Part shown: one piece after another, positions 1 to 8,587 of the stretch | How the letters are laid out: each line of letters starts with the position of its first letter | Numbering within the stretch: the first letter of the stretch is position 1 | Assembly (NCBI GenBank): GCA_913048385.1 | Contig: CAJWVZ010000024.1 | Location: 1-35,824, forward strand | Direction of reading: 5' to 3' | DNA: 35,824 bases | Source: an uncultured Gammaproteobacteria bacterium | GTDB taxonomy: Bacteria; Pseudomonadota; Gammaproteobacteria; Pseudomonadales; Pseudohongiellaceae | The notes under the pieces: generated by a model | Told to the model about the DNA's origin: nothing | The model's database searches: none | The model's input: only the letters and a program-made list of their open reading frames with translations | Position numbers and translations under genes: made by a program

Positions 1-1307
1 TGATTACGATTATTTCTGGGTTTATCTACTTGCTTGAGGCTTCGAATGTGATGCGTGCTTTCTCGACTGCGATGAGCCATCGTGTGCAGTCAAACGCTAG
101 GGTAAAGCTAAGTACTTTTTTTTCGGGTATCGCTATTTTCTTCACGGACTCTGGAAACTCTCTGATCTTGGGTCCGGTTTTCCGTCCAGTTTATGACAAA
201 CTTAAAATCTGTCGCGAAAAGCTTGCTTATATCGTCGATTCCACTTCTTCACCGGTATGCGTTTTAATTCCCGTTATTAGTTGGGGCGCTTACACGATGG
301 GACTTATGGAGCAGGCCTACGCGAGCGAGGGGATAGCAAAAGATGGGTTCGTCGCTTTTCGTGAGGTTTGGTTCTATCAGTTGTATCCGTTGCTGACCCT
401 CGGCGGTGTGTTTTTTGTGGCCTCGTTAAATCTGTATCTTGGGCGCATGGCTCATGCGCAGCAGTCTCTGCTCGAGGGAAAATTAACTTATGAAGACTCA
501 GAAATTAAAGACAAGCCGTTATCAGATAATCAGCTACGATTTGGTGCTCGTGTGACCTTGATGGCTCTTGGGACCCTCTTTGTTACCATGTTGCTCATGT
601 TTACAATATTTGTTTCGCAAACTGGTGGTTTGGATGGCCCAACGATTCGTGTCGTTCTTGCTATGTCTTATACAATTGCTACGATTGTTACAATTGCCGA
701 GCTGAGTCGATTTAATCTTTTTAGTTTGTCAAAAAGCTCGGCTAGTTTTTTTAGCGGTATGGGAAAAATTATGCCAATACTTTGCATTCTTATCCTCGCA
801 TGGACGATGAGTGATGTATTGGCAGCGTTGGATACCGGCGGGACAATTGCGGCGTTGCTTAAAGCAATGAACTTCCCGAGCTGGATGTTAGCGAGCATGG
901 TTTTTTTAGTGGGAGCATGTCTTTCACTTGCTACTGGCTCATCATGGGGAACCTTTGCACTAATTATTCCGATAGTAGTGCCTCTAGCTATAGCACTTGA
1001 GATTTCTGTTCCTATTTGTTTAGGAGCGGCGCTGAGTGGTGGATTGTTTGGAGACCAGACGTCCCCTATCTCGGATACGACAGTACTCTCGTCGATGTCG
1101 TCTGGGGTTAGCCACATGGCTCATGTCGAAACTCAGTTTCCCTATGCATTGATTACTGCCGGCTTTACTTTTTTTGGGTTTATTTTAGCCTCCCTTGTCG
1201 AGGGGCTTGGGCCAATGTATTTATCGGTTGTATCGATGTTAGGTTTATTGGGGCTTTTTTATTGGTATTTATCGAAATATCGATTCGTAAAAGAGGTAAA
1301 TATCTAG
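1..1307 (+). CDS. NhaC-family Na+/H+ antiporter, 5'-truncated by window edge
   Basis: This is an inner-membrane secondary transporter of the NhaC family (COG1757), expected to exchange Na+ for H+. The reading frame is open from base 3 to the TAG at 1305-1307, so the true start lies upstream of the window; the TTG at 30 is internal. About ten hydrophobic segments are visible. The best family signatures are GSSWGTF near base 935, the GDQTSPISDTT block near base 1050, and the HVETQFPYA block near base 1125. These match the conserved C-terminal half of NhaC-type proteins. A saccharopine-dehydrogenase homologue follows 22 bp later on the same strand and is probably cotranscribed. Some NhaC-like proteins carry other solutes such as amino acids or malate/lactate, so the substrate is not certain. 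Given the neighbour, an amino-acid-linked role is possible but unproven. Confidence 0.9.
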   Translation, partial: ITIISGFIYLLEASNVMRAFSTAMSHRVQSNARVKLSTFFSGIAIFFTDSGNSLILGPVFRPVYDKLKICREKLAYIVDSTSSPVCVLIPVISWGAYTMGLMEQAYASEGIAKDGFVAFREVWFYQLYPLLTLGGVFFVASLNLYLGRMAHAQQSLLEGKLTYEDSEIKDKPLSDNQLRFGARVTLMALGTLFVTMLLMFTIFVSQTGGLDGPTIRVVLAMSYTIATIVTIAELSRFNLFSLSKSSASFFSGMGKIMPILCILILAWTMSDVLAALDTGGTIAALLKAMNFPSWMLASMVFLVGACLSLATGSSWGTFALIIPIVVPLAIALEISVPICLGAALSGGLFGDQTSPISDTTVLSSMSSGVSHMAHVETQFPYALITAGFTFFGFILASLVEGLGPMYLSVVSMLGLLGLFYWYLSKYRFVKEVNI

Positions 1308-1329
1308 ATATGCAAAGGGGTCGCTTCTT

Positions 1330-2457
1330 GTGCAAAATCTTTGGTTGAGAAAGGAGGATAAAAAAGATGAAAAGAGAGTGCCCGTTACTCCCCGGGAAGT
1401 TTTTGATTTAGTTGCGTCCGGAGTGAAGGTGACTGTCGAACGATCGAACTACCGCTGCTTTGCAGATAAAGATTATGCTTCTGCCGGTGCTGTTCTTACT
1501 GACAAATCCTGGCAAAGTGCGCCGTTGAGCGCGGTCGTTCTGGGCCTCAAAGAACTTAACGAGTCAGGGGTGCCAATTGCGCATACGCACATATATTTTT
1601 CGCATACCTTTAAGGGTCAGGAGGGCGCACAGCTCACCTTGAGTCGTTTTTTTCGCGGTGGTGGGAAAATATATGATTTAGAATTTTTACTCGACAATAC
1701 AGGGAAACGTGTCGCCGCATTTGGATACTGGGCAGGGTTTGTTGGCGCAGCATTAGGCGTCCTCGGAGCCTCCCACTTTGCTCAGGCAAATCAAGACCTT
1801 GGTTGGCAGGATTCTTTTCCTCCGTTCCCTTCATTGAGAGCATTTGCTGATCGGGCAGCCATGGTAAGTGAGGTGAATATAGCGCTCGAGAACTCTCCCT
1901 TTGCGAGAAACTGTGGCTCACTGCGCATTATGTTAATGGGTGCGTTGGGTCGCTGCGGGCATGGTGCAAAAGATTTTTTAGATAATTTGCAGTTCCCAAT
2001 GGAAATTTCGTCTTGGGACCTCACGGAATTTAATAATGCTGACAAGCCAATAACTGAAATATTAAAAAACGATGTTTTTATTAATTGCGTCTATCTGAGA
2101 GAAAAAATTACTCCAATGATTACACATTCATTGCTTGCTAGAAACTCGCGACTATCGGTGATTAGTGATGTGAGTTGCGATCCAACTAGCTTGAATAATC
2201 CTATACCTATTTATGATTCTGTCACAACGCTGGAGAACCCTTTTGTAAGAGTGAAAGGAACAACAAATTTTCCTGTTCATGTTCAAGCGATCGATCATTT
2301 GCCAACGTTATTGCCTCGAGAATCTTCTGAAGAGTATTCTGCTTTGTTATTTCCTTACCTGAAAAATTTTCTTGTTTCAGATCACCCAACGGCGACCTGG
2401 AGGGATGCATTAACAATTTTTGAGAAATCGCTGAGCGATTGTATGAGAACCAATTAG
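1330..2457 (+). CDS. Saccharopine dehydrogenase (NAD+, L-lysine-forming)-like protein
   Basis: This is a member of the alanine dehydrogenase/PNT-like saccharopine dehydrogenase family. Those enzymes interconvert saccharopine with lysine plus 2-oxoglutarate using NAD. At 375 residues it is the usual length for the yeast Lys1-type enzyme. Two catalytic residues of that family are visible: K74 in LGLKEL and H92 in THIYFSHTFKGQ. A nucleotide-binding segment, MGALGRCGHGA, follows near residue 203. The N-terminus (LRKEDKKDEKRVPVTP) is also typical. I chose the GTG start at 1330 because AAAGGGG at about 1314-1320 sits about 10 bases upstream; the ATG at 1310 is out of frame. The gene lies 22 bp after the NhaC antiporter, suggesting one transcript. 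Whether it acts in lysine synthesis, lysine breakdown or another reductive amination cannot be told from sequence. Confidence 0.85.
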   Translation: MQNLWLRKEDKKDEKRVPVTPREVFDLVASGVKVTVERSNYRCFADKDYASAGAVLTDKSWQSAPLSAVVLGLKELNESGVPIAHTHIYFSHTFKGQEGAQLTLSRFFRGGGKIYDLEFLLDNTGKRVAAFGYWAGFVGAALGVLGASHFAQANQDLGWQDSFPPFPSLRAFADRAAMVSEVNIALENSPFARNCGSLRIMLMGALGRCGHGAKDFLDNLQFPMEISSWDLTEFNNADKPITEILKNDVFINCVYLREKITPMITHSLLARNSRLSVISDVSCDPTSLNNPIPIYDSVTTLENPFVRVKGTTNFPVHVQAIDHLPTLLPRESSEEYSALLFPYLKNFLVSDHPTATWRDALTIFEKSLSDCMRTN

Positions 2458-2648
2458 GATCTTAAGAATGAGGACGGGCCGTGGTAGGATTATGTTATTA
2501 ACCCACTACAATAAAACTTATTGCCATTGGATATTAGCCTAGATTCTATCGACCTTAGTTTCTTCGAGCCCTTATTTAGTTGGTGTAAGTGTATGGACAT
2601 TTCTTTTTTTAAAGCGCGAATTTTACGATATAAAATTGGGGTAGATTT

Positions 2649-4802
2649 ATGAAGCAGTTCCAAATTTTAGAGCGTACTGTAGTTTCGATGGTTTTTCTTG
2701 TGTCTTTCGGAATGATTGGATCAATATATGGCCAGATTGAACCGAGCATTGACGAAAATTCTACCGTCACTTACCCCGCTAGTTTTTTTGACCAATATCA
2801 ACCTTACTCAGTGAACGACATGCTCATAAGGATTCCTGGAATAAACTCGGCGCTCGGAGGAAACGGGAGTAGGGGCGGGAACCGTCGAGGATTAGGTGCG
2901 GGTGGGGACCAAGTTTTAATTAATGGTCGCCGTATTGCGGGTAAGGGGAATGAGGGTAGTCAACAATTATCGCGTATTCCAGCCTCTGAGGTGGAGTACA
3001 TTGAGATTATCCGAGGCACCTCTGGAGACCTTGACGTACGTGGTGGAACCCAAATAGTGAATATTGTGCTGGTAGAGGCAGAGTCCAGCACGTCATATGC
3101 ATACGAAGTAAATGTAGATCATTATCATGATGGAAAATATCAGCCAGGAGGGAAGTTTTCGGCGACAGGACAACGAGGACGATTTAATTACTTTTTAAGT
3201 GGTGAGATTGAGCCGCGCTATGAGTTCCGGGACGGTTTTGAAAAAAGCTTGAGTCTCGATGGTGGTCTGAATGAAACGATTGATCGCGATTACGGTGGTG
3301 ATTCGTTGCCCTCAGCACTAGCCGCGAATTTGGGTTTTGAATTTGACGATCAGAACGTCTTCAACTTAAATTTTCAACTCACCGATAATGATTACTTATC
3401 ATTTGCCGATCGGATAATAACTAATTTTCGTGTCGCTCCCTACGACGTGAGAATAGAGCGTGATGAGACCCCTACTGAAGAGGGTTCGTGGGAGGTTGGA
3501 GGTGACTATATGCATGTTTTTGGCGACGGAAGTCGTTGGAGAACACTTTTTATTATAAATGAATCTGAAACCGATTCGGTTCGCGACCGACTGCAAATTG
3601 ATGGAGACATCAGAACGAAGGATTTGTTTTTGTCTAACTTCTTGCGCACGCAAGAACGGATCTTACGCTCATCTTACGTCTTTGACGTTGTAGAAGAACA
3701 ATCTTTAGAGGTAGGAGTAGAGCGTGCTCAAACTATTCTCGATACCTCTTTACAGCTCGGACTGCTGGGTCCAGTCCATGCTGTAAATCATGGTTCGCCA
3801 AGGTTTGGCGGTTTGGTACCGATCACTGACGCGAACGGCACAGTGGAAGAAATGCGATACGAGTACTTCGGCATACACAACTGGCAGTTTAATGAAAGAA
3901 TGAGTCTTGAAACAACGCTGCTTCTGGAAGAAAGCACTATTTCCCAAGTTGGCGATTACCAGCGATCTCGTGACTTTACTTTTTTCCGTCCAAAAGTTGA
4001 TTACCGTTTCGATGTTACGCCAGCAGTGCAATTACGTGCCACAGTTGAAAAGCAAATCTTTCAGTTGAGTTTCTCTGACTTTACGGCAAGTATTGACGGG
4101 AGCGACGACGAACAAAACGCGTTTGAGGGCAACGCAGATTTGCGTCAAACTCAAGTCTGGAGTTACCAAACTAATTTAGAATATCGTTTACCTAACGATG
4201 CTGGCGTTCTCAGTGGTAACGTATTTTTATTTAGGTTAGATGACATTATCGAAAATGTTGACGTGTCGCGGGGGTCAGAGATCCTTGGTGCTCGGGGCAA
4301 CATCGGTAGTGGACAGATGTTCGGACTTAGCCTTAACAGCAGTATTCGACTGACTATGTTTGATCAACCTAATATGTTGTTCACTACAGGAGTTAGGATT
4401 GAGGAACCAACGCTGACCGACCCCATCTTAAAGATAGAGCGAGAGAGGTCTATTAGCAACGGAGGCAGCACCTATAATTTCGGATTCCGACACGATATTC
4501 CTTCGATAAACAATATGAACTGGGGATTTAACTACCGGAAAGAATTTTATAATGACTTCAAAGTATGGGATGTAGATAAAATTGAGCAATATCCCAAAGT
4601 CGGTTCTTATTTTGGTTGGGTCGAAGTTCAGGCTCAGGGGGGGCTGGTTTACCGTTTTGAAGCAGGCGACAATCGTGATCGATGTCGCAACCGGACTCGT
4701 TTCATTAATGGGAATATCGCTACCGGCGTGGTGGATGAAACTGAATTTTCTTGTGGTGACGCTGGATTAAAACTCGCTTTTAAAATTCGCGGAACCTTTT
4801 AA
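2649..4802 (+). CDS. TonB-dependent outer-membrane receptor (plug plus beta-barrel)
   Basis: A 717-residue receptor expected to import a large or scarce substrate across the outer membrane using TonB energy. Residues 1-29 form a Sec signal peptide ending SIYGQ. A YPASFF segment (about 43-48) and the plug follow: VNDMLIRIPGI, then a Gly/Arg-rich stretch, VLINGRR, and RIPASEVEYIEIIRG. The rest is alternating beta-barrel sequence ending in a terminal Phe (RGTF), as expected for barrel insertion. The YPASFF-type plug defines a common proteobacterial receptor subgroup whose substrates are mostly unknown. Two Cys near the C-terminus, about 28 residues apart, could form an extracellular-loop disulfide. 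A GGGG-rich sequence at 2638-2642 serves as ribosome site. The gene stands alone and ends at a hairpin terminator. No substrate-specific partner gene lies next to it. Confidence 0.92.
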   Translation: MKQFQILERTVVSMVFLVSFGMIGSIYGQIEPSIDENSTVTYPASFFDQYQPYSVNDMLIRIPGINSALGGNGSRGGNRRGLGAGGDQVLINGRRIAGKGNEGSQQLSRIPASEVEYIEIIRGTSGDLDVRGGTQIVNIVLVEAESSTSYAYEVNVDHYHDGKYQPGGKFSATGQRGRFNYFLSGEIEPRYEFRDGFEKSLSLDGGLNETIDRDYGGDSLPSALAANLGFEFDDQNVFNLNFQLTDNDYLSFADRIITNFRVAPYDVRIERDETPTEEGSWEVGGDYMHVFGDGSRWRTLFIINESETDSVRDRLQIDGDIRTKDLFLSNFLRTQERILRSSYVFDVVEEQSLEVGVERAQTILDTSLQLGLLGPVHAVNHGSPRFGGLVPITDANGTVEEMRYEYFGIHNWQFNERMSLETTLLLEESTISQVGDYQRSRDFTFFRPKVDYRFDVTPAVQLRATVEKQIFQLSFSDFTASIDGSDDEQNAFEGNADLRQTQVWSYQTNLEYRLPNDAGVLSGNVFLFRLDDIIENVDVSRGSEILGARGNIGSGQMFGLSLNSSIRLTMFDQPNMLFTTGVRIEEPTLTDPILKIERERSISNGGSTYNFGFRHDIPSINNMNWGFNYRKEFYNDFKVWDVDKIEQYPKVGSYFGWVEVQAQGGLVYRFEAGDNRDRCRNRTRFINGNIATGVVDETEFSCGDAGLKLAFKIRGTF

Positions 4803-4839
4803 ATGTGTGAAGTTTCTTAATTCCCTAAACGTGATTAAA

Positions 4840-4880
4840 GGCAAGTGATGAATTTCTCACCTCTTGCCCTTCACTTTTTA
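4840..4880 (+). terminator. Rho-independent terminator after the first TonB receptor
   Basis: The arms 4840-4851 and 4857-4868 pair over 12 positions with one mismatch and one wobble, closing a 5-base loop (ATTTC). GGCAAG pairs with CTTGCC at the base. A T-rich run follows at 4869-4879. It lies 38 bp past the receptor's stop codon and ahead of the convergent gene. Confidence 0.75.
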
Positions 4881-4931
4881 AAAATCGAAACGATTTGGTA
4901 TAGCAACGTTATTTCAAAAAGGATTTGTAGA

Positions 4932-5318
4932 TTAGTCCTTGGAGCTTACCATTGCTAATGACGAGACCTTCCCAGAAACGATTGAGAGATTAGACATGAT
5001 GTCTTTCAATCCCAATCTTGGAAATCCCCTTGTTGCTTTGGCCAGAACCTGAGCCGTCGAACAAGCTTCAAACGCTTTTGAAAATTCTTTATTTACGGCA
5101 TACGCAACGCAGATGTTGTTAAAGTCCCCGGGTGCAAGCTTTGAGGGATTTATTTCAGTTATTTCGCTTAGCGCCTTATCAATTTTCATCGATTTGAGTG
5201 ATTTAAATGCAACAAACCCATCGAATATTTTGAAGGATTCAGCCGCCGAGACAGTCCCTACGAGGGAAAGAAGAATGGTGAAGATAATGCTGGTACTTCG
5301 TCTGCTATAAGTTTTCAT
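4932..5318 (-). CDS. Small secreted protein with degenerate TPR-like segment
   Basis: A 128-residue protein with a clear Sec signal peptide (residues 1 to about 26, ending GTVSAAE), so probably periplasmic. The middle part, NNICVAYAVNKEFSKAFEAC followed by an Ala-rich helix, has the helix-turn-helix spacing of a tetratricopeptide repeat. The next segment (LGLKDIMSNLSIV) looks like the start of a second repeat whose usual Ala/Tyr positions are eroded. It resembles small TPR-like secreted proteins of Gammaproteobacteria in which CVAY and a following Cys recur. The start is supported by GAGG seven bases upstream of the ATG. The two Cys (about 70 and 85) could be paired in the periplasm. The gene converges on the preceding receptor. 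No function can be assigned. Confidence 0.7.
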   Translation of the reverse strand: MKTYSRRSTSIIFTILLSLVGTVSAAESFKIFDGFVAFKSLKSMKIDKALSEITEINPSKLAPGDFNNICVAYAVNKEFSKAFEACSTAQVLAKATRGFPRLGLKDIMSNLSIVSGKVSSLAMVSSKD

Positions 5319-5551
5319 TTTGTTACCTCATTAATGGTTAGGGTGTGAGTCGTAAGAAAAATTCACCGCAGTTTTTGACCGTGGTTCTTTTACTTACAAC
5401 CCCAAATTAGCAATGAGTGTGCCAAGTTTTATTTTTATATGTAAATTATATAGTTGCCGAAATTTTGGATTCATGTGGTTGAAATAAGGATTTTTGAAAT
5501 CGCCAAAAGAGCGCTGCTTCTTGGGCAGTGTGTACTACAGAGGTGCATCAT

Positions 5552-5698
5552 TTGTTCGCGACAGTTCAAGATTTAATTTTTGCGGTGGGAAGATATTTCC
5601 TAAATATCTTTCAAAACCCTATGGACCCTGCTCGGTTAACCAACTTGTGTAAACCCGAGGTTAGAGAGTTCTATAAAATCATTTTGATCCCCGATTGA
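5552..5698 (+). CDS. Possible 48-residue small protein, doubtful
   Basis: A TTG-initiated frame of 49 codons ending in TGA. It has AGAGG at 5539-5543, eight bases upstream. The product would start with a short hydrophobic helix (LIFAVGRYFLNIF) followed by a mixed polar tail with one Cys. Its composition is protein-like, but the frame is short and starts with TTG. It also contains the 5590-5610 inverted repeat, so it may be chance. No family was recognised. Confidence 0.15.
   Translation: MFATVQDLIFAVGRYFLNIFQNPMDPARLTNLCKPEVREFYKIILIPD
5590..5610. repeat. 9-bp perfect inverted repeat, 3-base spacer
   Basis: AAGATATTT (5590-5598) and AAATATCTT (5602-5610) are perfect reverse complements around CCT. 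The element is AT-rich, so as a terminator it would be weak. It could be an operator for a flanking gene. It lies about 240 bp upstream of the small gene at 5850. Confidence 0.35.
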
Positions 5699-5849
5699 GT
5701 ACGGAATGAAAAGAACTTGGATCGGGTTAATTCTCAAATCTCAGAAGGACGATTAAATCGACAGAATTCTGTCAGTATCGAACCGTTCTTAAAAACCATA
5801 TCAAAACTTAAATCGTTTCTATTTTTACGAAGGATGTTTGGAGATTGAG

Positions 5850-6047
5850 ATGAACGAATACCGCACAGAAAAATCTGCACTCGGATCACTATCAAAGTAT
5901 CTGTTTGAAGGAAGCGATGACCTTGATATAGATGAAGTAGCCATCGCGGAGAGGGCATTAGCTATAGACGAAATGTTTGACTCAAAGGAAGATAGCGAGA
6001 GTTTGCTTGAGACACGCGCGCTGGATCAATTGTTCAAGACTCTATAG
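5850..6047 (+). CDS. Small acidic hypothetical protein (65 aa)
   Basis: The frame from ATG 5850 encodes a 65-residue, strongly acidic protein rich in Asp, Glu, Leu and Ala. It has no signal peptide, Cys or membrane segment. The C-terminal half (AERALAIDEMF, then SLLETRALDQLFKTL) should be helical and amphipathic. I chose 5850 rather than the TTG at 5838 because GGAG at 5840-5843 sits six bases before the ATG, a textbook ribosome site. Small acidic helical proteins of this kind can be adaptor or anti-regulator proteins, but nothing here says so. A hairpin without a T-tract follows at 6103-6123. The overlapping minus-strand frame (5734-5958) lacks a ribosome site and looks non-coding. Confidence 0.5.
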   Translation: MNEYRTEKSALGSLSKYLFEGSDDLDIDEVAIAERALAIDEMFDSKEDSESLLETRALDQLFKTL

Positions 6048-6102
6048 GACGCGCGTAATCCTGTTGGAACCCGCTGACAGATAAGAGGATGGTTTAAGCA
6101 GA

Positions 6103-6123
6103 GCGATCTAGATAGCAGATCGC
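6103..6123. repeat. Hairpin between convergent genes
   Basis: GCGATCT (6103-6109) and AGATCGC (6117-6123) pair perfectly around a 7-base loop, between the ends of the small acidic gene (+) and the NTF2-like gene (-). There is no good T-run on either side, so it is at best a weak bidirectional terminator. Confidence 0.35.
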
Positions 6124-6138
6124 CCTGTAGAAATCTAT

Positions 6139-6654
6139 TTACCCCCCAACTGGCGACTGGTGTGTATGTTTTATTAACCACTCGCCGTTCGCCTTGAGTA
6201 ACACAAGCGAAACCCAGGTCGGCGGACTCATGTTTGGCGCCCCGTCATGTGGATAAACGTTCCACCACCGCACGAAGCTTGCGATTGCCGTGTCGCCATG
6301 AATCGAAACGATAGGGTTCTCAATTGTCGTCACGAACTCGGTTTTCCCGCCGTTAAGGGCTTCATTAGCCCTCCGGCCCGCTATCTGGTTTCTCATATTT
6401 TTAGCTTCGTCCGTTTGACGGACACCCCCGGTGATATAGATTCTGTCAGCCGTCATCAGTTCAGCTTGAGCCTCTAGGTCATTTTCCATATCGCCATATT
6501 GATACACGATTTCCAAGACATCACTTTCGTCATCGGCGAATACTGTCGGTGAAAAAGCAAGCCCACTCAATATTAAAGAAAAAATCATCGAGGGAGTAAA
6601 TTTTAAAAGGCAATAATTAAAGTCGTTTTCTCTGGATATAGTAATTGAGTCCAT
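6139..6654 (-). CDS. Exported NTF2-like (SnoaL/DUF4440-type) protein
   Basis: A 171-residue protein with a signal peptide whose hydrophobic core is IFSLILSGLAFSPTVFA (about residues 24-40), so probably periplasmic. The mature part has the NTF2-like cone fold pattern. An N-terminal helix (EIVYQYGDMENDLEAQAELMTADRIY) is followed by ENPIVSIHGDTAIASFVRWWNVY and a closing strand, WVSLVLLKANGEWLIKHTHQSPV. That last block, with GEWLIKHTH, is typical of SnoaL-like/DUF4440 proteins. Such domains serve as enzymes or small-ligand binders, so a reaction cannot be named. The start has AGGAACAGGAT just upstream. An internal Met at residue 23 gives a more compact signal peptide but has no ribosome site. The gene is divergent from the amidohydrolase gene. 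Confidence 0.75.
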   Translation of the reverse strand: MDSITISRENDFNYCLLKFTPSMIFSLILSGLAFSPTVFADDESDVLEIVYQYGDMENDLEAQAELMTADRIYITGGVRQTDEAKNMRNQIAGRRANEALNGGKTEFVTTIENPIVSIHGDTAIASFVRWWNVYPHDGAPNMSPPTWVSLVLLKANGEWLIKHTHQSPVGG

Positions 6655-6835
6655 TTATCCTGTTCCTATTTGTGATGAATTAATAGTTAATCGTACACTT
6701 GTGTTTTAATACAATTTTACTGGAATGTACAGTTTGCTTGGCTTCATTGATGTTTGACGACATTATTGGTCTTATGGATAGCGACTTTAAATTAGTGAGT
6801 TTGGATTGACACATTTCAAGGGATCCGTTGGAACT

Positions 6836-8569
6836 ATGGGCACAACTAGAATAATAATTGGCTTTACTACAGTTTTTCTCAGTATGTTATTCTCCGAATA
6901 TTCGTCGGCTGAGGATCAATCTTCGATCGTTGTCTATAGTGCGTCGAAAATCATCACGTTAGATCCAAATATTCCAACAGCTGAGGCAGTGGCTGTCAAA
7001 AATGAGAGAATTGTTGCAACGGGTTCTGTGAGAGATATTCAACAACTTTTTCCTGATCAAAATCTGATATTTGATTCAACGTTTGAGAGTCTGATACTTA
7101 TTCCCGGATTAATTAACCAGCATGAGCATGCTTGGCTGGCGAGTCTGCTGTTTTCTACCGAGATTCTCTCTATTGAGGATTGGGTGCTGCCTGATCGGAC
7201 AGTTAAGCGCGCAGAGGGTGCGGTTGAATATCGCGAGCGGCTCAAGAATATTGTAAGTTTGCACTCGGATCCGAGCGACGTTTTATACACGTGGGGGTTT
7301 CATCAATTATTTCATGGGGAGCTGACACGCGCGGATTTGGATGAGATTAGCAGCACGATTCCTATTGTTGTCCTTCAAAGATCGTTGCACGAGCAAATTC
7401 ATAATACGGCCGCGTTAAACCATTTTGGAATAGACCAATCTCTTATAGATGATGCTTCTCCGTCGGTTCGTGCTCAGACCAATTTCAGTGAAGGGCATTT
7501 TTGGGAGCAGGGTCAGAGCCTTATTGTTCCCGCTGTTTTTGCGGATCTTTTTCGACCCAGTCGTTATCTTCCTGCTTTGGAAAAGCTGAAGGACTATTGG
7601 CATGCGGCGGGGACTACGCTAGTGGCGGAGCCAGGCGGCATTGTTTCACCCGCCCTGATTGCAGCGCAAAATCAGGTGCTAGGGGATTTAGAGACACCGT
7701 TCCGGATGTATTATATCGCTGATGGGAGATCATTTGTATCGAACTTCCAAGAGGATAGCGTAATAACGGAAACTCAAAAGCTCTACACGGCGGCAATTGG
7801 GATGACAGAATTTATTCCCAATCAAGTTAAATTGTTTGCTGACGGAGCGATGTTTAGTCAGTTGATGCAGATGAGCGATGGTTATCTAGACGGACATCAT
7901 GGGGAATGGCTGATGGATCCTGAAGTATTTGAGATAGCCTTTAGAATTTATTGGGATGCCGGATTTCAAATTCACGTCCATCAGAATGGAGATGCCGGGC
8001 TCGACATGGTCCTCGATAATTTAGAAGCGAACATGGTGCGTACACCCCGCATCGACCATCGCACCGTTATCGTCCATTTTGGGTTCTCTCGGCCGGATCA
8101 AGTTGAGCGGATCGCAAAGCTTGGTGCAATAGTCAGCGCGAACCCATTTTATCCTATAATTTTAGCCGATCGTTATAGCGAAGAAGGTATTGGTGCGGAG
8201 CGTGCACAAGAAATGGTTCGTGCGGGGGATGTGATCCGAGCAGGAGTTTCTCTATCCTTGCATGCCGACACACCAATGGCATCTGGACAGCCATTGCGAT
8301 TGATGTCCGATGCAGTAAATCGAGTGACCGTCAACGGAAATTTAGTGGGGCCAAAGCAACGCATTATGGCTGAACAAGCGCTGAGAGCGGTAACTATAGA
8401 TGCAGCGTTCTCGTTAAGGATGGAAGATGAGGTTGGCTCTATAATGGCTGGTAAACTCGCTAATTTTACTGTGCTATTTGAAGATCCACTTGCAGTTTCG
8501 CCTGAAAAAATTGGCGATATAAATGTTTGGGGTACAGTGCATGAAGGAAGAGTACTTCCAATAAAGTGA
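6836..8569 (+). CDS. Exported YtcJ-like amidohydrolase (Amidohydro_3)
   Basis: A metal-dependent hydrolase of the amidohydrolase superfamily, Amidohydro_3/YtcJ type, predicted to act in the periplasm. Counted from ATG 6836 (577 residues), the order is: a signal peptide ending SSAED (1 to about 26), the small beta-sandwich (ASKIITLDPN, AVAVKNERIVATG), the metal motif HEH (H96, H98) in INQHEHAW, HVHQNGD (H380, H382), IVHFGF (H414), and SLHADTPM with the catalytic Asp (D478). The C-terminal sandwich (GSIMAGKLANFTVL) closes the fold. The longer TTG frame from 6806 only adds ten residues before the signal peptide. ATG 6836 has GGA-rich sequence just upstream. Substrates of this family are amides, lactams or cyclic ureides and cannot be told here. 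The next gene follows after 18 bp. Confidence 0.85.
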   Translation: MGTTRIIIGFTTVFLSMLFSEYSSAEDQSSIVVYSASKIITLDPNIPTAEAVAVKNERIVATGSVRDIQQLFPDQNLIFDSTFESLILIPGLINQHEHAWLASLLFSTEILSIEDWVLPDRTVKRAEGAVEYRERLKNIVSLHSDPSDVLYTWGFHQLFHGELTRADLDEISSTIPIVVLQRSLHEQIHNTAALNHFGIDQSLIDDASPSVRAQTNFSEGHFWEQGQSLIVPAVFADLFRPSRYLPALEKLKDYWHAAGTTLVAEPGGIVSPALIAAQNQVLGDLETPFRMYYIADGRSFVSNFQEDSVITETQKLYTAAIGMTEFIPNQVKLFADGAMFSQLMQMSDGYLDGHHGEWLMDPEVFEIAFRIYWDAGFQIHVHQNGDAGLDMVLDNLEANMVRTPRIDHRTVIVHFGFSRPDQVERIAKLGAIVSANPFYPIILADRYSEEGIGAERAQEMVRAGDVIRAGVSLSLHADTPMASGQPLRLMSDAVNRVTVNGNLVGPKQRIMAEQALRAVTIDAAFSLRMEDEVGSIMAGKLANFTVLFEDPLAVSPEKIGDINVWGTVHEGRVLPIK

Positions 8570-8587
8570 TAAGCGTAAGAGGCCATT

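Larger units (their letters stand above)
5319..5849. other. 531-bp sparse intergenic region
   Basis: This gap between the divergent gene at 5318 (-) and the small gene at 5850 (+) must hold promoters for both. It contains a 9-bp inverted repeat at 5590-5610 and one short open frame at 5552-5698, each listed separately. I see no tRNA-like or convincing protein gene otherwise. A start preceded by a good ribosome site lies only at its right edge. Confidence 0.5.

Noticed and set aside
668-1117. 149-residue minus-strand frame
   Set aside because: It is antisense to the conserved NhaC core and is a shadow frame.
5734-5958. 74-residue minus-strand frame
   Set aside because: It overlaps the small acidic gene, has no ribosome site and has an unlikely composition (Arg, Leu, Ile and Ser without pattern).
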